From the NCBI GenBank assembly GCA_900469615.1, contig UBYA01000002.1:348773-392191 (forward strand): DNA of 43,419 bases, written 5' to 3'. The position numbers and the translations under genes were made by a program. The notes under the pieces were generated by a model. That model had not been told where the DNA came from and made no database searches. It saw nothing but the letters and a program-made list of their open reading frames with translations. Shown in pieces: positions 1 through 7,344 of the stretch; positions within the stretch are counted from its first letter, which is position 1, and each line of letters opens with the position of its first letter. This DNA is from Hyphomicrobiales bacterium. GTDB lineage: Bacteria; Pseudomonadota; Alphaproteobacteria; Rhizobiales; Rhizobiaceae.

Positions 1-157
1 GCTAGGTAAAGCTATGCCCATTTCCTAGATGAGGGTTAAGGTTATACGCGCGTAAGAGCTTCCTGTTTCCCTGCCTGCTTATAGACAGTCTTTAAGAAGA
101 CGGAAAAATTGAGCGCGCCGACCTTCGAACTATCCCCGGCACGGAAAGCAGCCATGA

Positions 158-520
158 TCACTTCGGGCAGGGAAATGTGTCCTGCAGGCCAAAAAGCAGC
201 ACCATCGGCCAGATATTGAAGTCCTTCGCCTTTAATTGCGGAGTTCCCTCGTCAACCTTTCTCGCCAGTATTTGCACGTATTGATCATTAGTCATCGCAA
301 GCTTATCCGGCTGGCAATAGAACGGCGCCTGGTTGCGGGATAACATCTCTGCATTGGCAAAACCCCAAGTCTCACCAGATGCACCTATAGCAACGGTAAG
401 AGCAGCGTTGTGCTGTGCAAGATCCACGAATTTCGCAATCGTCAATTCATCATCTGCCGCGCAGACCGAATTTGCGCCAGCAAGAAAAGCAGCTGCAAGG
501 AAAATCGTATGTGCTCGCAT
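158..520 (-). CDS. Small secreted protein, possibly Rap1a/Tai-like
   Basis: A 120-residue protein with a clear Sec signal peptide (short charged start MRAH, hydrophobic core to about residue 20, cleavage likely after SVCA). The mature part has a W-G pair, a central C-Q-P motif and a terminal F-P-C motif. That spacing of two cysteines resembles the Rap1a/Tai family, first known as type VI secretion immunity proteins but widespread as periplasmic proteins of unknown role. I chose the start at 520 because it gives the signal peptide directly; the reading frame stays open to 610. No toxin gene lies beside it, so an immunity function is not supported by context. The family call is tentative. Confidence 0.6.
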   Translation of the reverse strand: MRAHTIFLAAAFLAGANSVCAADDELTIAKFVDLAQHNAALTVAIGASGETWGFANAEMLSRNQAPFYCQPDKLAMTNDQYVQILARKVDEGTPQLKAKDFNIWPMVLLFGLQDTFPCPK

Positions 521-629
521 GAATGACCCCAACCCTGTCCGGCATTGGTATCGCAGGCTCATCCGGCGCGCAAGAGGATGCAGGCGTCGAGCCAGGTCCA
601 GATCATTCACCCGGCTATCCCATCGTCAG

Positions 630-647
630 TAAGTCAATATTGACTTA
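630..647. promoter_or_regulatory. 18-bp perfect palindrome between divergent genes
   Basis: The sequence TAAGTCAATATTGACTTA is a perfect 18-bp inverted repeat without spacer. It sits about 110 bp upstream of the minus-strand secreted protein and about 100 bp upstream of the small plus-strand gene. Each half contains TTGACT, a good -35 hexamer, pointing outward in both directions. It could be an operator over paired divergent promoters. No strong -10 box is seen at ideal spacing, so the promoter part is weaker than the palindrome itself. Confidence 0.5.
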
Positions 648-748
648 ACCCATTGAGTTTTAACAACAAATTTCAAAATTTCTGTTGACGCAGAGTCTCG
701 GCCATGAAAAGATTCAACGCATACCAACCGAAACAAAGGACCGATCCC

Positions 749-928
749 ATGCAGTGCATTCTTAGCGATGAAGTTTACAGCCGCCTTATTGCCGCCCTTG
801 TTGCCCACGCAAACGACAATCCCGGCTCGACGGACCCGGACGCCTACAAGATTATGCTCGGCGAGATTGCCAGCATCTGGCCGGAAAGCGTGCTGGCGAG
901 CTACGTCTCGGCAAAGGAGGTTGAATGA
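749..928 (+). CDS. Hypothetical small protein (first of a pair)
   Basis: An unrecognised 59-residue protein. The ATG at 749 is chosen because AAAGGA lies 8 bases upstream; an in-frame ATG at 704 has only a poor ribosome site. The product is mixed alpha-helical in character with no signal peptide or membrane segment, and ends in VSAKEVE. Its stop overlaps the next start (ATGA), so the two are probably translated together. Small coupled genes of this kind are common in phage-derived or plasmid islands, but nothing here proves that origin. Confidence 0.55.
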   Translation: MQCILSDEVYSRLIAALVAHANDNPGSTDPDAYKIMLGEIASIWPESVLASYVSAKEVE

Positions 929-1203
929 TGGAAGAACCGGCTTACTTCGAAACGCTCCGCGATCTGCAAGCCGGCCTGCATCAGCTCAACGTCGCCTTGG
1001 CTGCCTCGATGGCTCCGAAGCTCGATCACTTCCATCCCGGCGCTATGCCTGTCCTGGACGCAGCCCGCGAGACTATCCGGCGCGAACAACTCGCCAGCGA
1101 TCTACGCGCCAGCCTCGCACGGCACATGCGCGCCAAGCCGAGGAACATTCAGATCGATGTCGATCCGCTTGTGATTGATCTGCCTACGCCGGATGCGGCG
1201 TAA
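925..1203 (+). CDS. Hypothetical protein (second of a pair)
   Basis: A 92-residue soluble protein that I do not recognise. A strong AGGAGG lies just upstream. The tandem ATGs at 925 and 928 both work; the one at 928 has the more usual 7-base spacing. The start overlaps the stop of the preceding small gene, indicating translational coupling. The middle is rich in Ala, Leu and Arg and probably helical, and the tail carries an unusual D-V-D-P-L-V-I-D-L-P stretch. No domain can be assigned. Confidence 0.6.
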   Translation: MMEEPAYFETLRDLQAGLHQLNVALAASMAPKLDHFHPGAMPVLDAARETIRREQLASDLRASLARHMRAKPRNIQIDVDPLVIDLPTPDAA

Positions 1204-1207
1204 GCGT

Positions 1208-1269
1208 GGCAGAAAAGACACGCTCTCGGCAATCGTAAAAGAAAAACGGCAGAGCCGAGTTTCTGCCGT
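1208..1269 (+). other. Competing hairpins; minus-strand terminator
   Basis: Two mutually exclusive structures occupy this spacer. GGCAGAAA (1208-1215) and CTCGGC (1225-1230) can pair with GCCGAG (1254-1259) and TTTCTGCC (1260-1267). Alternatively ACGGCAGA (1246-1253) pairs with TCTGCCGT (1262-1269) as a compact 8-bp stem. Read on the minus strand the second hairpin is followed by TTTTTCTTTT, a good Rho-independent terminator. On the plus strand no U-run follows. It may therefore end an antisense transcript coming from the 1325-1519 gene region. The pairing is directly visible; the function is inferred. Confidence 0.45.
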
Positions 1270-1324
1270 CTATTCAGCGAGTCCCGGCAATGGCCGGTGG
1301 TTTGAACAACAGGGAGAAATCGAC

Positions 1325-1519
1325 ATGGCACTCAGCCCCGCAATTCGCAGCCTCATTGAAGAGAGCCAGATCGGCGCACGCGCCGACGAGCAGGATGACG
1401 ATGACTTTGAAGTCGCCTCGCCGGAAGAGCTACAGCAGATGATTGCCGATGGTCATCTCACCCAGGCCGAACTTGACAAAGCATACGATGACTACGTTCG
1501 CGAGCGCCGCGCCGCGTAA
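1325..1519 (+). CDS. Small acidic hypothetical protein
   Basis: A 64-residue, strongly acidic protein with a run of Asp near residue 20 (EQDDDDFE) followed by an amphipathic segment. The ATG at 1325 is chosen because GGGAGAA precedes it at good spacing; the frame is open further upstream to 1175 but that part overlaps the previous gene. A terminator follows at once. The acidity and size recall phage-encoded DNA-mimic or inhibitor proteins, or plain hypothetical accessory proteins; no family is recognised. Confidence 0.6.
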   Translation: MALSPAIRSLIEESQIGARADEQDDDDFEVASPEELQQMIADGHLTQAELDKAYDDYVRERRAA

Positions 1520-1544
1520 CGCCCTCGGTCACACCCCAGTCACC

Positions 1545-1574
1545 AAACCCCGTCGATCTCCTCGGCGGGGTTTT
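1545..1574 (+). terminator. Rho-independent terminator
   Basis: The stem AAACCCCG (1545-1552) pairs perfectly with CGGGGTTT (1566-1573), followed by TTTT overlapping the stem. It lies 25 bases after the stop of the acidic small gene and just before the end of the convergent minus-strand gene, so it may serve both directions. Confidence 0.8.
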
Positions 1575-1579
1575 ATCTA

Positions 1580-2038
1580 TTACTCTCTTTCATATCCGAC
1601 AGCGCCAAGCGTGCGAAGCATATGCGATTCCTCCGACCAATAAGGCTTTTCGTTGCGCTCGACGTTTAGCTTACTATTGCGCCAGTTGCGGACCGCATCT
1701 TCGAAATCCTCAAGATCTCGGCCATCGTCCGAATACAGCCAGCAACTCGACAACCATAGCAGCTCTAGCCCAATCGCTGCGATCTCGGCGGCGGTGAATT
1801 CTGGCTTCTCGTTGCGTGCCTCATGGGCGTTGTCATACTTCGCAAACTTGATGCGAGCTCCCAAGGCTTCATTCGAGGCCATGGAGATTTTGAAACGATC
1901 ATCAAATGTGCTTAGAAAGATTCTAAATCCTTGCTTCTCGAAGACTGGATTAAAAATCGGTTTTGGCTCGCTATCACCTTTAAGCCTTTTGCGTCTCTCC
2001 AACAGGATAGCTTTCACGAGATTTTGTAGTTTCCCCAT
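1580..2038 (-). CDS. Hypothetical protein
   Basis: A 152-residue protein of unknown family. The N-terminal 25 residues are basic, the middle is mixed, and the C-terminal half has a W/C-rich helix (LLWLSSCWLYSDDG) and several acidic residues. There is no signal peptide and no true membrane helix. AGGGGCG precedes the ATG. The gene is convergent with the small plus-strand genes and shares a terminator region with them. The body is less GC-rich than the transport genes to its right, which fits an accessory origin. Confidence 0.6.
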   Translation of the reverse strand: MGKLQNLVKAILLERRKRLKGDSEPKPIFNPVFEKQGFRIFLSTFDDRFKISMASNEALGARIKFAKYDNAHEARNEKPEFTAAEIAAIGLELLWLSSCWLYSDDGRDLEDFEDAVRNWRNSKLNVERNEKPYWSEESHMLRTLGAVGYERE

Positions 2039-2176
2039 CGACTTACGCCCCTAAGTGATTTTGCCCTCCGGAGAACCTATCTCCCGGCTACAAAACCCAC
2101 AATAAAGCTTGCTATAAAACTGGCGAAAAAGTCCTCGTAACATATTGATATTACACACTTTAATTTTTTTTGAGCG

Positions 2177-2320
2177 TTTCAGAAAATCTCCACCGAAGAG
2201 GTATCGCAGATACCACTCTTTTACGCGCCCAATACCAACGCCTATTCGACAAAGCTGAAGGGTATGAAGCTGACATCTGCGCTGCAATGGACGCTAGAGG
2301 ACGCAACGATCACCAAATAG
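2177..2320 (+). pseudogene. 3' remnant of a dipeptide-type substrate-binding protein
   Basis: Translation from 2177 to the TAG at 2318-2320 gives 47 residues that align without gaps to the C-terminus of the intact binding protein at 12595-14127, with 30 of 47 identical (shared segments include VSQIPL and the final T-K). An in-frame TGA at 2171 and a T-run mark the left break, so roughly 460 codons of the gene are gone. The remnant sits directly ahead of the permease genes, where the binding-protein gene of such operons belongs. The unrelated DNA to its left presumably replaced the 5' part of the gene and its promoter. Confidence 0.85.
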
Positions 2321-2384
2321 ATAGATGGACACCAGATGGCGCCGCCACCGGGCCGCGCCATCTTTCTTCTTCCGGAGAGCTATA

Positions 2385-3323
2385 TTGACCTTCCTGTCAC
2401 TCATCGTCAGGCGACTGTTGCAACTTTTTGCCGTTATGTTCGGCATCAGTGTAGTGACTTTCGTTCTGCTACATCTTGCGCCGGGTGATCCGGCACGTCT
2501 CCTGGCAGGGGATCGCGCCAGTCCGGAGACGCTCGCGGCCATTCGCGCCCAATATGGTCTCGATCTGCCGCTTTGGCAGCAATATTTTGCCTATCTCCTC
2601 AATCTTGCGAAAGGCGATATCGGTCTGTCGCTACGCTTTCAGCGGCCTGTGATCGAGTTGATTGGGCAATTTATGTGGCCCACCCTGTTTCTGACGGGCT
2701 ATGTAGTCGTGCTTGCCGTTCCGCCAACCGTGGTGCTGGCCATAGCAAGCGCGCGCCGGCCAGGCGGGTTTGCGGACCAGCTTATCCGCCTTCTCGGCAT
2801 CATGGGTCTGACGATTCCCGTCTTCTGGCTCGGCCTCATGATGTCGCGCTTTTTCGGCGTCTCGCTTGGCTGGCTGCCGGTATCAGGATACGGCGATTCC
2901 TTCGTGGACCACCTGTATCACATGCTCTTGCCGGCGATCTCCACTTCGCTCTGGCTAATTCCGGTGCTGACGCAGAGCCTCAGGGCAGCGTTGATCCAGA
3001 AGACAACAGCGGATTTTGTCACCGCGGCGCGTGCGCAGGGGGCGAACGAGCGGGAAATTTTCTGGCGAACGATCCTACCGAATGCCGTGCTGCCAACGAT
3101 CAACCTGCTCGGCGTGATGGTCGCCTATTTGATCGGCGGGGCAATCATTGTGGAAACCGTCTATGCCATACCGGGGCTCGGTTCCCTGATGGTCGGCGCC
3201 CTGCTCGGACGGGATTACTATGTCGTGCAGGGGCTGACGCTGGTCTTCGCATTCGCCACTGTCCTCATAACGCTCGCCGTTGATCTCCTGTCGGCGTCCA
3301 TCGATCCACGCATCCGGCTGTAA
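2385..3323 (+). CDS. Peptide/nickel-type ABC transporter permease (DppB-like)
   Basis: A 312-residue inner-membrane permease with the layout of the DppB/OppB family: an N-terminal membrane helix, the H-L-A-P-G-D-P motif at about residue 31, five further helices, and a cytoplasmic EAA-type loop (about 205-225, A-R-A-Q-G) that contacts the ATPase. I choose the TTG at 2385 because GGAGAG lies 8 bases upstream and the protein then begins at the usual point (MTFLSLIVRRLL). The frame is open from 2325. It is first in a tight operon with a second permease and a double ATPase. The substrate class is peptides, nickel or related amines. Confidence 0.9.
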   Translation: MTFLSLIVRRLLQLFAVMFGISVVTFVLLHLAPGDPARLLAGDRASPETLAAIRAQYGLDLPLWQQYFAYLLNLAKGDIGLSLRFQRPVIELIGQFMWPTLFLTGYVVVLAVPPTVVLAIASARRPGGFADQLIRLLGIMGLTIPVFWLGLMMSRFFGVSLGWLPVSGYGDSFVDHLYHMLLPAISTSLWLIPVLTQSLRAALIQKTTADFVTAARAQGANEREIFWRTILPNAVLPTINLLGVMVAYLIGGAIIVETVYAIPGLGSLMVGALLGRDYYVVQGLTLVFAFATVLITLAVDLLSASIDPRIRL

Positions 3324-3332
3324 GGTTTAACA

Positions 3333-4184
3333 ATGTCAAACATTCCTATTTCGGGCGTGGCCAGAACGGCTTTCTTTGCCTGGTCTCCGACGATGATTAT
3401 CGCTGTCGTCATATTGGCAGGATGGTTCGTTGTCGCGCTAACCGCTCCTTTCATAGCTCCTTACGATCCGGATGCTATCGATATCGCCAATATGCTGACG
3501 GGTCCGAGTGCTGCGCACTGGTTCGGCACGGACCAGGTCGGGCGCGATATCTTCTCGCGGGTCCTTTATGCGGCACAAGTCGATCTTCTCCTCTGCGTTC
3601 TCGGCGTATTGCCGCCGCTTATCATCGGTACTTTCGTCGGGCTTCTCAGTGGCTACTTCGGAGGGATCATCGATTCGATCTTCATGCGCATCTACGATCT
3701 GACTGTGGCTTTCCCTTTCTTCGTACTCGTTCTTGCCATTGTCGGCGTGATTGGTCCCGGACTTGTTAATTTTATCATCGCACTGACCGTGGTTGGCTGG
3801 GTCAGTTATGCTCGGTTGGTCAGGGCCGAGGTTCTGACAGTGCGTGAAAGCGAATATATCCGCGCCGCGGAATGCCTCGGTTATCCCAAGCGCGCGATAC
3901 TCCTTCGTCATGTTCTGCCCAATGCCATTGGTCCGGTCATTGCATATGCGGTGAGCGACGCAGTTCTCGTGATGCTTGCCGGCGCGAGCTTCGGCTATCT
4001 CGGCATGGGTGCGCAACCTCCCACCGCCGAATGGGGAGTCATCATTGCAGATGGCCAGGCCTTCATTCAGCAAGCATGGTGGATCTGCTTCTTCCCCGGC
4101 CTCGCAGCCATCTCGCTTGGGCTCGGCTTCGCGTTTCTCGGAGACGGTTTGGGCCACCTGCAACGACGGGAGGTGACTGTATGA
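3333..4184 (+). CDS. Peptide/nickel-type ABC transporter permease (DppC-like)
   Basis: A 283-residue partner permease. It has the DppC-type start (one helix, then I-A-P-Y-D-P-D and F-G-T-D-Q-V-G-R-D), further membrane helices, and the coupling loop E-Y-I-R-A-A-E-C-L-G near residues 175-185. It starts 9 bases after the first permease and its stop overlaps the ATPase start (ATGA), so the three transport genes are translationally linked. Together they would form the membrane channel of the importer. Confidence 0.92.
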   Translation: MSNIPISGVARTAFFAWSPTMIIAVVILAGWFVVALTAPFIAPYDPDAIDIANMLTGPSAAHWFGTDQVGRDIFSRVLYAAQVDLLLCVLGVLPPLIIGTFVGLLSGYFGGIIDSIFMRIYDLTVAFPFFVLVLAIVGVIGPGLVNFIIALTVVGWVSYARLVRAEVLTVRESEYIRAAECLGYPKRAILLRHVLPNAIGPVIAYAVSDAVLVMLAGASFGYLGMGAQPPTAEWGVIIADGQAFIQQAWWICFFPGLAAISLGLGFAFLGDGLGHLQRREVTV

Positions 4185-5836
4185 CCGGCCGTATCGACAC
4201 CGCGCAGCCTTTGCTGGAGGTCGCAGACCTGACCATTGCCTTCGGTGCGTTCAAGGCCGTTAAGGGCGTATCCTTCCATGTCAACGCCGGCGAGATTTTG
4301 GGGATCGTCGGCGAGAGCGGTTCGGGAAAATCGCTGACCTGTCGAGCGCTGATGGGCATTCTGCCGCGCTTGGCGAATGCGACCGGCTCGGTGCGGCTCG
4401 CCGGAGACAATCTGCTCGACCTTACCGAGGCGAAGTGGTGTGCTCTGCGTGGCAGCGAGATTGGAATGATCTTCCAAAACCCCGCGTCTCATCTCGATCC
4501 GTTACGCCGCATCGGCGCGCAAGTGGCGGCGCCCATGAAACGTCATCTCGGCCTGTCGCAACGCGCGGCGGAGGAAAGGACGGTTCGCCTGCTTGAAGAC
4601 GTGGGAATCCGCGATGCCGCGAAAAGAGCCCGCAGCTATCCTCACGAGTTTTCCGGAGGGATGAAGCAGCGTGCGATGATCGCTGCGGCCATCGGCTGCA
4701 ACCCGAAACTGCTGATCGCCGACGAGCCGACCACAGCGCTGGACGTGACGGTTCAATCCCGTATCCTGAAGCTGTTGCGCGACCTCAACAGGGATCGGGG
4801 TCTTTCCGTCATCCTGATTTCCCATGACCTTGCCGCCGTCGCCGCCACCTGCACGCGTGTCATCGTCATGCGCAACGGCGAAATAGTCGAGGAAGGGGCG
4901 ACCGCCGACGTCATCAGCCGTCCCCAGCACGAATATACCAAGCTACTGCTCGCCTCGCAGCCGAATGACTGGAGCAAAGCTTCGGCCGACCCTTCACCCT
5001 CTCTCGCGGCGCCGTTACTCAGTGTCGAAAAGCTGGGCGTCTCCTTCGCTGGGAAGGGTAGCATATTCTCTTCACGCGAAGCCAGGGCGCCGTTCCGCGC
5101 TCTTGAGGGCATCGATCTTCAGATCGCGCCCGGCGAAACCGTTGGTGTAGTTGGGGAAAGCGGATCGGGTAAGAGCACCCTGGCACGCGCGATCGTGCGT
5201 CAGATCCAGCCGAGCGCCGGTCGGGTCCGCTTCGATGGAGAGGACATCCACAAGCTGCAAGGCGGAGCGCTGTTGGCGTTTCGGCGGCGCGTCCAGATGG
5301 TGTTCCAAAATCCGTACGATTCTCTCAACCCCCGCATGACGGCTCGCGACGCCGTCGCGGAGCCCATCTGGCGGCACGGTCTCGCGGATCGGCGCACGGC
5401 GTTGGCCCGGGCCGATGCGCTCCTGGACAGCGTGGAGCTGGCAGCGACCCTGCGCGAGCGCCGGCCCCGGCAACTCTCCGGCGGCCAATGCCAGCGCGTG
5501 GGACTGGCGCGCGCGCTGGCTCTGGAGCCGGAATTGTTGATTGCCGATGAAATCACGTCGGCGCTCGACGTGACCACGCAGGCCCAGATCCTGGAGCTGT
5601 TGAAGCGACTGCAGCGCGAGCGCCAGCTCGCTCTGTTCTATATCTCTCATGACCTCGGCGTGGTGAACAGTATCTGCCAGCGGGTCTACGTTTTCAAAAC
5701 CGGCCGGATTGTGGAAAGCGGCCCTGTAAGTCAGGTGCTGAGCCGACCGCAGGACCCCTATACCCAGGAACTGATCGGCTCGATTACCCATCTCAAGACA
5801 GCAGCAGAACAGGAGCATGCCCATGCGTCTCGATGA
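4181..5836 (+). CDS. Fused double ATP-binding subunit (DppD-DppF type)
   Basis: A 551-residue protein with two complete ABC ATPase domains in one chain. The first has Walker A GESGSGKS at 44-51 and signature F-S-G-G-M at about 158. The second has Walker A near 325 and signature L-S-G-G-Q near 432. Each domain ends with the oligopeptide-type C-terminal extension. Usually these are separate DppD and DppF genes; the fusion resembles YejF or GsiA. The start overlaps the preceding permease and the end overlaps the first amidase by 14 bases, so uptake and hydrolysis genes are transcribed together. Confidence 0.93.
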   Translation: MTGRIDTAQPLLEVADLTIAFGAFKAVKGVSFHVNAGEILGIVGESGSGKSLTCRALMGILPRLANATGSVRLAGDNLLDLTEAKWCALRGSEIGMIFQNPASHLDPLRRIGAQVAAPMKRHLGLSQRAAEERTVRLLEDVGIRDAAKRARSYPHEFSGGMKQRAMIAAAIGCNPKLLIADEPTTALDVTVQSRILKLLRDLNRDRGLSVILISHDLAAVAATCTRVIVMRNGEIVEEGATADVISRPQHEYTKLLLASQPNDWSKASADPSPSLAAPLLSVEKLGVSFAGKGSIFSSREARAPFRALEGIDLQIAPGETVGVVGESGSGKSTLARAIVRQIQPSAGRVRFDGEDIHKLQGGALLAFRRRVQMVFQNPYDSLNPRMTARDAVAEPIWRHGLADRRTALARADALLDSVELAATLRERRPRQLSGGQCQRVGLARALALEPELLIADEITSALDVTTQAQILELLKRLQRERQLALFYISHDLGVVNSICQRVYVFKTGRIVESGPVSQVLSRPQDPYTQELIGSITHLKTAAEQEHAHASR

Positions 5837-7283
5837 ATATGTAACTTATGACGGGATTGGCCTGGCAGAGCTTTTGGCAAAGGGAGAAATAACGCCGAAG
5901 GAGCTTGGTGGCTGCGTCGTCGATGCGGTGGCAGCAGTGAATCCCGTGCTCAATGCGGTCGTCGAACTCTATCCGGATGCACTGGATGCTTTGCCGCAGA
6001 CCCGCGGCGCCGGCTCGTTTTACGGCATTCCGACGTTGACGAAGGACTTTCCCGTGGAGGCAGGCAGGCCCGGAGAATGCGGCAGCAAGCTGGCGAAAGG
6101 TTTTCGGGCGCTCCGGGATACCGTCGCCTGGCAACGCCTCAAGGCTGCGGGCCTTGTCAATGTCGGCCGCACCACCACCTCGGAATTCGGGGTGGCGGCC
6201 GCCACGGAGACATCTCTTTACGGCAACACTGCCAACCCCTGGGATATCCGGCGAGGAGTTTCCGGTTCCAGCGGGGGGGCGGCGGCAGCGGTCGCTGCCG
6301 GCCTCGTCCCCTTTGCCCATGGCGGCGACGGCGGCGGTTCCATCCGCAATCCGGCCTCCTTCTGCGGATTGATCGGCCTCAAACCTTCCCGCGGACGCGT
6401 CACGGGGTCGCCGGGAGCGAATGCACCGCTGTTCGGACTTGCCACCGCATTCATGCTGACAAAATCGGTCCGTGACACGGCTCTGCTGCTCGACGAGTGC
6501 CATGGGCCGGATGCCGGCGACGGATACGAAATCTGCGCACCGCACACCCCCTACAGCGAAGCAATTCGGCGCCCTCCCGAAGCTCTGCGCATTGGCTTTT
6601 GTGTCAAGTCATGGTCGCAAACCACCTGTGATCCGGAAATTGCGGAGTCCGTCCTGAAAACCGCCCGGCTGCTCGCCTCGTACGGCCACGAGGTGGAGGA
6701 GGCGGCGCCCGAGTTCGACTATGCGGCATTCCTGGAGGCGCAGAAAGTTATCTGGGGCGCCGACCTGGCTGCGGGCTTGCCGCAGGTAGCGCAGCAGATG
6801 CAACGGGAGATCGGGTCAGAAAACCTCAGTGCCACCGTTCTTGCGGTCTATCATTTCGGCAAGGATCTTTGCGCTTCGCGGCTCGTGAACGCATTCAAGG
6901 TTTACGACGAGATGACGCGGCGGGTCGGACGCTTCTTTAATCGCTACGATCTTTTGCTGACGCCGACGAGCTGCATCCAGCCGGAGATTCTCGGCACTTA
7001 TGATCCGATGCGCTCTGGCATTGACGTCGACACCGTCTTTGCGGACATGGAGTTGAAGGAGACCTTTACGGCTCTGTTCAACGGTACGGGCCAGCCCGCG
7101 ATATCCCTGCCGACCGGGACTTCGTCGGCGGGTCTGCCGATTGGCAGCCAGTTGGTCGCAAGGTTCGGACGCGAAGACCTGCTGCTTGGGGTGGCGAGGC
7201 AGCTGGAAGAGAACTTCGACCGAAATAACGGCGTTTGGGGACAAGGTCTCCCCCCGGTCTTTGCCGGACGGCCCCGCGCTTAG
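5823..7283 (+). CDS. Amidase (amidase signature family), copy 1
   Basis: A 486-residue cytoplasmic amidase. The Ser-cisSer-Lys catalytic set is visible as K74 (TLTKD), S149 (GSSGG) and S173 ([11 protein letters not shown]), with family-typical spacing. Such enzymes hydrolyse a C-N amide bond to acid plus amine or ammonia; the family does not reveal the substrate. The gene begins inside the end of the ATPase gene, so its substrate is likely what the transporter imports. A second amidase follows with 128 of the first 180 residues identical in gapless alignment, which shows a tandem duplication. Confidence 0.92.
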   Translation: MRLDEYVTYDGIGLAELLAKGEITPKELGGCVVDAVAAVNPVLNAVVELYPDALDALPQTRGAGSFYGIPTLTKDFPVEAGRPGECGSKLAKGFRALRDTVAWQRLKAAGLVNVGRTTTSEFGVAAATETSLYGNTANPWDIRRGVSGSSGGAAAAVAAGLVPFAHGGDGGGSIRNPASFCGLIGLKPSRGRVTGSPGANAPLFGLATAFMLTKSVRDTALLLDECHGPDAGDGYEICAPHTPYSEAIRRPPEALRIGFCVKSWSQTTCDPEIAESVLKTARLLASYGHEVEEAAPEFDYAAFLEAQKVIWGADLAAGLPQVAQQMQREIGSENLSATVLAVYHFGKDLCASRLVNAFKVYDEMTRRVGRFFNRYDLLLTPTSCIQPEILGTYDPMRSGIDVDTVFADMELKETFTALFNGTGQPAISLPTGTSSAGLPIGSQLVARFGREDLLLGVARQLEENFDRNNGVWGQGLPPVFAGRPRA

Positions 7284-7344
7284 GAGTTCGACAGGAGACA
7301 TGCGCCTCGACAATTCCATGTATCCGTGAAACTGGACCTTAGCG

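Noticed and set aside
158..520. Type VI or contact-dependent toxin-immunity pair
   Set aside because: The small secreted protein resembles Rap1a/Tai immunity proteins, but no toxin, VgrG, Hcp or PAAR gene lies nearby.
2170..2388. A 72-codon plus-strand frame starting at a TTG near 2170
   Set aside because: The homologous reading of this DNA is in another frame (binding-protein remnant), and the right part overlaps the ribosome site and start of the permease.
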